Assembly (NCBI GenBank): GCA_937957775.1
Contig: CALFXV010000084.1
Span: forward strand, 1 to 18,601
Reading direction: 5' to 3'
Source of the DNA: an uncultured Methylotenera sp.
GTDB lineage: Bacteria > Pseudomonadota > Gammaproteobacteria > Burkholderiales > Methylophilaceae
DNA: 18,601 nucleotides
Part shown: positions 14,052 through 18,601 of the stretch, one piece after another
Layout: each line of letters opens with the position of its first letter
Numbering within the stretch: position 1 is the stretch's first letter
Translations under genes and position numbers: made by a program
Notes under the pieces: model-generated
Told to the model about the DNA's origin: nothing
Seen by the model: the letters and a program-made list of their open reading frames with translations, nothing else
The model's database searches: none

Positions 14052-15113
14052 ATGCAAAGCAAACGACTCGCAGTGAAAATCGGCAACCACCAACTCAAGA
14101 ATAACCTCGTTGTAGCACCCATGGCAGGCGTGACGGACAGGCCTTTCCGTCAGTTGTGCAAAAAAATGGGCGCGGGTTTAGCGGTGTCGGAAATGGTGAC
14201 GTCCAATTCGCTCTTGTACGGCAGCGAAAAAACCTTACGCCGCGCCAATCACCAAGGCGAAGTCGATCCCATCTCCGTGCAAATTGCCGGCGCCGACCCG
14301 AAAATGATGGCGGAAGCCGCCAAGCACAACGTGGACAATGGCGCGCAAATCATAGACATCAACATGGGCTGCCCGGCCAAGAAAATTTGCAACGTCATGG
14401 CCGGTTCAGCATTGCTAAAAGACGAGCCCTTAGTGGCGCAAATTCTGCGTGCCGTGGTCAATGCCGTGGACGTGCCGGTCACATTGAAAATACGCACCGG
14501 TTGGGATAAACACAACCGCAACGCCGTGCAAATTGCCAAGATGGCGGAAGACTTAGGCGTGCAAGCCTTAGCCATGCACGGACGTACCCGCGCTTGTTTG
14601 TACACCGGCGATGCCGAGTACGACACCATCGCCGCGGTTAAGCAAGCCATCAACATTCCACTGATTGCCAACGGCGACATCACCACCCCAGAAAAAGCCA
14701 AATTCGTATTGGATTACACCGGCGCCGATGCCGTCATGATAGGCCGTGCCGCACAAGGCCGGCCTTGGATATTCCGTGAGATAGACCATTACCTGAAAAC
14801 CGGTGAGCATTTACCGGCACCGGAAGTGATCGAGATCCGCACTGTGATGTTGGAGCACTTACACGATTTATACGATTTTTACGGCGAACTCACCGGCATG
14901 CGCATGGCGCGCAAGCACATTTCTTGGTACACCAAAGGCTTAAAAGATTCGGCCAACTTCCGCCATAACATGAATACCTTGCAGACCATCCCCTTGCAAT
15001 TGTCTGCTATCGATGAATTTTTTGATCATTTACAAAGCCGTGACCACCGCTTGCAATACGACGAAGAAAACGACGTGATTGAAACCGTGGACTTGGCGCT
15101 AAAGGTGGCCTAA
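14052..15113 (+). CDS. dusB: tRNA-dihydrouridine synthase B
   Basis: An FMN- and NADPH-dependent enzyme that reduces specific uridines in the tRNA D-loop to dihydrouridine. The 353-residue product has the TIM-barrel signature VVAPMAGVTDRPFR (20-33), SVQIAG (75-80), the active-site loop IDINMGCPAKKI with catalytic Cys107, LKIRTGW with K146, MHGRTR (175-180), IANGDI (205-210) and MIGRAAQGRPWIF (229-241). Length and motifs are those of DusB rather than DusA or DusC. The dusB-fis pairing, here overlapping by one base (TAATG), is conserved in many proteobacteria, where growth rate controls fis through the shared promoter. Whether that control applies here cannot be read from the sequence. Confidence 0.97.
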   Translation: MQSKRLAVKIGNHQLKNNLVVAPMAGVTDRPFRQLCKKMGAGLAVSEMVTSNSLLYGSEKTLRRANHQGEVDPISVQIAGADPKMMAEAAKHNVDNGAQIIDINMGCPAKKICNVMAGSALLKDEPLVAQILRAVVNAVDVPVTLKIRTGWDKHNRNAVQIAKMAEDLGVQALAMHGRTRACLYTGDAEYDTIAAVKQAINIPLIANGDITTPEKAKFVLDYTGADAVMIGRAAQGRPWIFREIDHYLKTGEHLPAPEVIEIRTVMLEHLHDLYDFYGELTGMRMARKHISWYTKGLKDSANFRHNMNTLQTIPLQLSAIDEFFDHLQSRDHRLQYDEENDVIETVDLALKVA

Positions 15114-15379
15114 TGGACGACTGCGAAAACGAAAAAACCGGCGCCATGAACAACTGCCAAATTGCCAACAGCGTTAAATCGGCTTTGGATCAGTACTTTA
15201 AAGACCTAGATGGTCAGCCGCCTCACGCCTTGTACGACATGGTGTTGGCCTGCATAGAAAAACCGCTATTGGAATACACCTTGCATTATGCCGGCGGCAA
15301 CCAAAGCAAAACGGCCGACATCTTAGGTTTAAATCGCAACACCTTGCGCAAAAAAATGCAGCAATACCACATCGAGTAA
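15113..15379 (+). CDS. fis: Fis-family DNA-binding protein
   Basis: A nucleoid-associated, DNA-bending regulator acting as a homodimer. The 88-residue protein has an acidic/polar start, a dimerisation helix (SVKSALDQYFKDL, PHALYDMVLACIEKPLLEYTL) and the C-terminal helix-turn-helix NQSKTADILGLNRNTLRKKM (about 63-82), which is the Fis signature. It is shorter than E. coli Fis (98 aa), as in other betaproteobacteria, and lacks most of the N-terminal beta-hairpin arm that contacts Hin/Gin recombinases. The ATG at 15113 overlaps the dusB stop and has a good Shine-Dalgarno (AAGGTGG, 15102-15108). Met12 (15146) is a possible but less supported start. purH follows after 47 bp with no obvious terminator between. 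Confidence 0.95.
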   Translation: MDDCENEKTGAMNNCQIANSVKSALDQYFKDLDGQPPHALYDMVLACIEKPLLEYTLHYAGGNQSKTADILGLNRNTLRKKMQQYHIE

Positions 15380-15426
15380 TGCGCTCGATTTCATTTATTT
15401 CTTATTAACATCATCAGAGTTTTCAC

Positions 15427-17013
15427 ATGGCAACCATTAAACGCGCGCTTATTAGCGTGTCAGATAAAACCGGTATCGTAGAATTAGCCCAGGCCTTAAG
15501 CCAATTAAAAGTCGAAATATTATCCACAGGCGGCACCGCCAAACTGTTTCGTGAACAGGGCATTCCTGTAATCGAAGTCAGTGATTACACCGGGTTCACC
15601 GAAATGCTCGATGGCCGAGTCAAAACCCTGCACCCAAAAGTGCACGGCGGCATATTGGGTAGGCGCGATTTGCCTGAGCACGTGGCGGCCATGCAAGCAG
15701 CGAATATTCCCAACATCGACATGGTAGTGGTGAATTTATACCCGTTTGAAGCGACCGTCGCTAAAGCCGATTGCACGCTGGAAGACGCCATAGAAAACAT
15801 TGATATCGGTGGCCCGGCCATGGTCCGTTCTGCCGCTAAAAACTGGAAAGACGTGGCCGTGTTAACCGACGCCAGCCAATACGCCGATGTCATTGCTGAA
15901 TTGCAGCGCACCGGCGGCGCCGTTAGTCAGGCCACGCAGTTTGCCTTGTCGGTGGCCGCATTCAACCGCATCAGCAATTACGACGGCGCCATTAGTGATT
16001 ACTTATCGTCCTTTAATGCCGATGGCACACGCTGCGGTTTCCCAGCGCAAAGCAACGGCCGCTTCGTTAAGTTACAAGATTTACGCTACGGCGAAAACCC
16101 GCACCAACAAGCGGCTTTTTACCGCGATCTCTACCCCGCACCGGGCTCATTGGTAACGGCCACGCAATTGCAGGGTAAGGAGTTGAGCTACAACAACATC
16201 GCTGATGGCGACGCGGCATGGGAGGCGGTGAAATCCTTTAACAGCACGGCCTGCGTTATTGTTAAGCACGCCAATCCTTGCGGCGTGGCGCTCGGCGCCC
16301 ATGCTTTGGAAGCCTACAGCAAAGCATTCCAAACCGACCCTAGCAGTGCCTTTGGCGGCATCATTGCTTTCAATTGCACGGTGGACAAAGCCGCTGCCGA
16401 AGCGGTGAGCAAGCAGTTTGTCGAGGTCTTGATTGCCCCCGATTACAGCGCCGATGCCTTGGCTATTTTTGCGGCCAAAGCCAACGTGCGGGTCTTGAAA
16501 ATCGCCTTGCCTAAGGGTGGCGATACGCCTTGGCAACAAGGCCGTAATGCCTACGACAGCAAGCGTGTTGGCTCCGGTTTACTTATTCAAACAGCGGACA
16601 ATCACGAAATCAGCGCCGCCGATTTAAAAGTGGTCAGTAAAAAACAAGCCACCCCGCAACAAATGGCCGACATGCTGTTTGCTTGGCGCGTGGCGAAATA
16701 CGTGAAATCCAACGCCATCGTGTTCTGTGGCAACGGCATGACCTTAGGCGTGGGCGCGGGCCAAATGAGCCGAGTCGACAGCACGCGCATCGCCGCGATT
16801 AAGGCACAAAATGCCAATTTGAGCCTTAAAAATTCGGTGGTGGCCTCCGATGCCTTCTTTCCATTCCGTGACGGCATAGACGTATTGGCTGAAGCCGGTG
16901 CCAGCTGCGTGATCCACCCGGGTGGCAGCATGCGCGACGAAGAAGTGGTGGCGGCAGCAGACGAACACGGCTTGGTCATGGTGGTGACCGGCATACGGCA
17001 TTTTAGGCATTAA
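15427..17013 (+). CDS. purH: Bifunctional AICAR formyltransferase / IMP cyclohydrolase
   Basis: Catalyses the last two steps of de novo IMP synthesis: formylation of AICAR with 10-formyl-THF, then ring closure to IMP. The 528 residues match the E. coli enzyme's size (529). The N-terminal cyclohydrolase domain shows [10 protein letters not shown] (7-16), STGGTAK (33-39), [13 protein letters not shown] (63-75) and [15 protein letters not shown] (125-139). The C-terminal transformylase domain shows LRYGENPHQ (219-227), the catalytic Lys-His of [10 protein letters not shown] (K280, H281), SAFGG, and the final FFPFRDGID and [12 protein letters not shown]. All expected residues are present. It begins 47 bp after fis and is followed 10 bp later by purD, so purH-purD form an operon, perhaps reached by read-through from dusB-fis. 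No PurR-type operator was recognised. Confidence 0.98.
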   Translation: MATIKRALISVSDKTGIVELAQALSQLKVEILSTGGTAKLFREQGIPVIEVSDYTGFTEMLDGRVKTLHPKVHGGILGRRDLPEHVAAMQAANIPNIDMVVVNLYPFEATVAKADCTLEDAIENIDIGGPAMVRSAAKNWKDVAVLTDASQYADVIAELQRTGGAVSQATQFALSVAAFNRISNYDGAISDYLSSFNADGTRCGFPAQSNGRFVKLQDLRYGENPHQQAAFYRDLYPAPGSLVTATQLQGKELSYNNIADGDAAWEAVKSFNSTACVIVKHANPCGVALGAHALEAYSKAFQTDPSSAFGGIIAFNCTVDKAAAEAVSKQFVEVLIAPDYSADALAIFAAKANVRVLKIALPKGGDTPWQQGRNAYDSKRVGSGLLIQTADNHEISAADLKVVSKKQATPQQMADMLFAWRVAKYVKSNAIVFCGNGMTLGVGAGQMSRVDSTRIAAIKAQNANLSLKNSVVASDAFFPFRDGIDVLAEAGASCVIHPGGSMRDEEVVAAADEHGLVMVVTGIRHFRH

Positions 17014-17023
17014 GGGCAGCAGC

Positions 17024-18292
17024 ATGAAAATACTGGTCATAGGGGGAGGCGGCCGCGAGCACGCCTTAGCTTGGAAAGTGGCGCAAAATAAAGCGGTCAG
17101 CCGTATTTTTGTGGCGCCGGGCAATGCCGGTACGGCGCTTAATCCGGACATGGTCAACGTGCCGATTAGCAGCGTGCCTGACTTATTAAAATTTGCCCAA
17201 GTGGAGGGCGTTTACCTCACCATTGTTGGACCAGAAGCACCCCTAGCAGCGGGCGTGGTCGATGCTTTTAAGGCAGCCAACTTAAAAATATTTGGCCCGA
17301 CCAAATTGGCCGCGCAGCTAGAAGGCTCTAAAGATTTTGCCAAGGCCTTTATGTTGCGCCACGGCATTCCAACGGCGGCCTATGCCACGTTTACCGATGC
17401 CAAACTCGCGCACGATTACGTGAATGAGCAGGGTGCCCCCATCGTCATTAAAGCCGACGGTTTAGCAGCCGGCAAAGGCGTGGTAGTAGCCATGACAGGT
17501 AGTGAGGCGCACGACGCCATTGATGCCATGTTGTCCGACAACAAATTAGGCAGTGCCGGTGCGCGCGTGGTCATAGAAGAATTTTTAACGGGCGAAGAAG
17601 CCAGCTTTATCGTCATGGTGGACGGCAAAAATATTTTGCCTTTGGCCACCAGCCAAGACCACAAACGCTTGCAAGACGGCGACCAAGGTCCTAACACCGG
17701 CGGCATGGGTGCTTATTCCCCAGCACCGGTGGTGACGCCGCAAATTCACGCTAAAGTCATGCGTGAAATCATCCGTCCTACCGTCGATGGCATGGCTCAA
17801 GAAGGCCACCCCTACACCGGCTTTTTGTATGCCGGTTTGATGATTTCCCCGGACGGCAACGTGAAAACCTTGGAATTCAATTGCCGCATGGGCGACCCGG
17901 AAACGCAGCCCATCATGTTGCGCATGAAAAGCGATTTAGTCGCCTTGGCCGAGCACGCCGTGAATGGCACGCTGGATCAGGCAGAAGTAGACTGGGACAG
18001 GCGCACGGCCTTAGGCGTGGTGATGGCCTCAGCCAATTACCCGGACACACCAAAATTGGGCGACGAAATCACTGGCCTACCTAGCGACTTAAACGATGCC
18101 CATGTATTTCACGCCGGCACCGCCTTGCAGGGTGAGCAAGTGGTCACCAGTGGCGGTCGGGTGTTGTGCGTCACGGCATTGGGCGAAACGGTCAAGTTTG
18201 CCCAACAGCAAGCTTACCAAATTGTCGATGGCATTCAATTTAAAGGCGCGCAATACCGCACCGACATTGGCTACCGAGCCATCAAGGGTTAA
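17024..18292 (+). CDS. purD: Phosphoribosylamine-glycine ligase (GAR synthetase)
   Basis: ATP-grasp enzyme for the second step of de novo purine synthesis, joining glycine to phosphoribosylamine. The 422-residue product has [14 protein letters not shown] (5-18), [28 protein letters not shown], the ATP-grasp segment [17 protein letters not shown] and [11 protein letters not shown]. It also has [20 protein letters not shown] and [12 protein letters not shown], the last being the metal-binding signature of the family. Length equals the usual 420-430. It begins 10 bp after purH with a Shine-Dalgarno AAGGGC (17012-17017) overlapping the purH stop. Its own stop is 2 bp before the hemF ATG, so purH-purD-hemF look cotranscribed. 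Confidence 0.98.
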   Translation: MKILVIGGGGREHALAWKVAQNKAVSRIFVAPGNAGTALNPDMVNVPISSVPDLLKFAQVEGVYLTIVGPEAPLAAGVVDAFKAANLKIFGPTKLAAQLEGSKDFAKAFMLRHGIPTAAYATFTDAKLAHDYVNEQGAPIVIKADGLAAGKGVVVAMTGSEAHDAIDAMLSDNKLGSAGARVVIEEFLTGEEASFIVMVDGKNILPLATSQDHKRLQDGDQGPNTGGMGAYSPAPVVTPQIHAKVMREIIRPTVDGMAQEGHPYTGFLYAGLMISPDGNVKTLEFNCRMGDPETQPIMLRMKSDLVALAEHAVNGTLDQAEVDWDRRTALGVVMASANYPDTPKLGDEITGLPSDLNDAHVFHAGTALQGEQVVTSGGRVLCVTALGETVKFAQQQAYQIVDGIQFKGAQYRTDIGYRAIKG

Positions 18293-18294
18293 GC

Positions 18295-18601
18295 ATGAAC
18301 ACGCAAGCCGTTCTGGATTACTTACAACAGCTGCAAAGCAAGATTGTTGAAGCGATAGAGCTGGTAGACGGCAAACGCTTTTTACAAGACAGCTGGCAAC
18401 GCCCCGAAGGCGGCGGCGGTAATTCTTGTTTATTGGAAGAAGGGCTGGTGTTTGAGCGGGCCGGGGTGGGTTTTTCCCATGTGCTAGGCCATAAATTGCC
18501 GCCATCAGCCAGTGCTGCCCATCCGGAAGCGGCCGGTCGTCCATGGGAAGCCATGGGCGTGTCCTTGGTGTTTCACCCCCGCAACCCCTACGTGCCCACT
18601 G
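18295..18601 (+). CDS. hemF: Oxygen-dependent coproporphyrinogen III oxidase (3'-truncated by the window edge)
   Basis: The aerobic haem-pathway enzyme converting coproporphyrinogen III to protoporphyrinogen IX by oxidative decarboxylation of two propionate chains. The first 102 residues are visible and the gene runs off the right edge. It begins [20 protein letters not shown] and continues with the family segments [47 protein letters not shown] and [15 protein letters not shown], all near-identical in layout to E. coli HemF (299 aa). The ATG is 2 bp after the purD stop (weak Shine-Dalgarno AAGGGT just upstream), indicating an operon with the purine genes. Confidence 0.95.
   Translation, partial: MNTQAVLDYLQQLQSKIVEAIELVDGKRFLQDSWQRPEGGGGNSCLLEEGLVFERAGVGFSHVLGHKLPPSASAAHPEAAGRPWEAMGVSLVFHPRNPYVPT

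Noticed and set aside
14249..14701. 150-codon - strand frame opposite dusB
   Set aside because: It lies wholly within dusB, whose motifs are complete; its composition is that of a reverse-complement shadow.
15380..15426. Terminator or promoter between fis and purH
   Set aside because: The 47 bp show no stable inverted repeat or convincing -35/-10 pair.

Overview
The window reads as a chromosomal housekeeping segment of a Gram-negative proteobacterium, most likely a betaproteobacterium. The gene order dusB-fis-purH-purD-hemF at the right end, the coaBC/radC divergence with dut nearby, the TonB-dependent outer-membrane receptor and the CstA/YbdD pair all fit this. I cannot name the genus from the sequence. 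A methylotroph or another member of the Nitrosomonadales is possible, but that is inference.

Layout. (1) 1-2569, + strand: the 3' part of mgtE (its start lies outside the window), then an MscS-type mechanosensitive channel gene. A symmetric two-way terminator closes this block. (2) 2641-7150, - strand, read right to left: coaBC, a TonB-dependent receptor, dut, then rpmB-rpmG. The receptor looks wedged into an otherwise familiar coaBC-dut neighbourhood. It is visibly more AT-rich than the flanks and has its own candidate promoter, a Fur-box-like dyad and a terminator. (3) 7257-11495, + strand: radC, a MgtC-domain/DUF4010 membrane protein, cstA and a YbdD-type small protein, tightly spaced and probably cotranscribed at least in part. 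A 55-bp REP-like palindrome follows. (4) 11640-12634, + strand: a CinA-like molybdopterin-binding-domain protein whose stop codon overlaps the GTG start of a YkgJ-type cysteine-cluster protein. (5) 12642-13916, - strand: an MHS-type MFS transporter, convergent with the YkgJ gene. Only 7 bp separate them, and an 8-bp-arm inverted repeat contains both stop codons. (6) 14052 to the end, + strand: dusB-fis, purH, purD and the 5' end of hemF.

How the genes fit together: block 6 links tRNA dihydrouridylation and the growth-rate regulator Fis with the last purine-pathway enzymes and a haem-pathway enzyme. Block 2 combines CoA synthesis, dUTP clearance and ribosomal proteins with a nutrient receptor. 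The CstA/YbdD pair suggests uptake of pyruvate or peptides.

I found no tRNA, rRNA, CRISPR array, transposase, integrase or phage gene, and no gene-free stretch longer than about 160 bp. No wholly new multi-gene system is evident. The items most worth checking are the receptor (YncD/PqqU-like, with a Fur-like dyad) and its insertion site, the REP-like palindrome, and several compact inverted repeats at promoters and gene ends.
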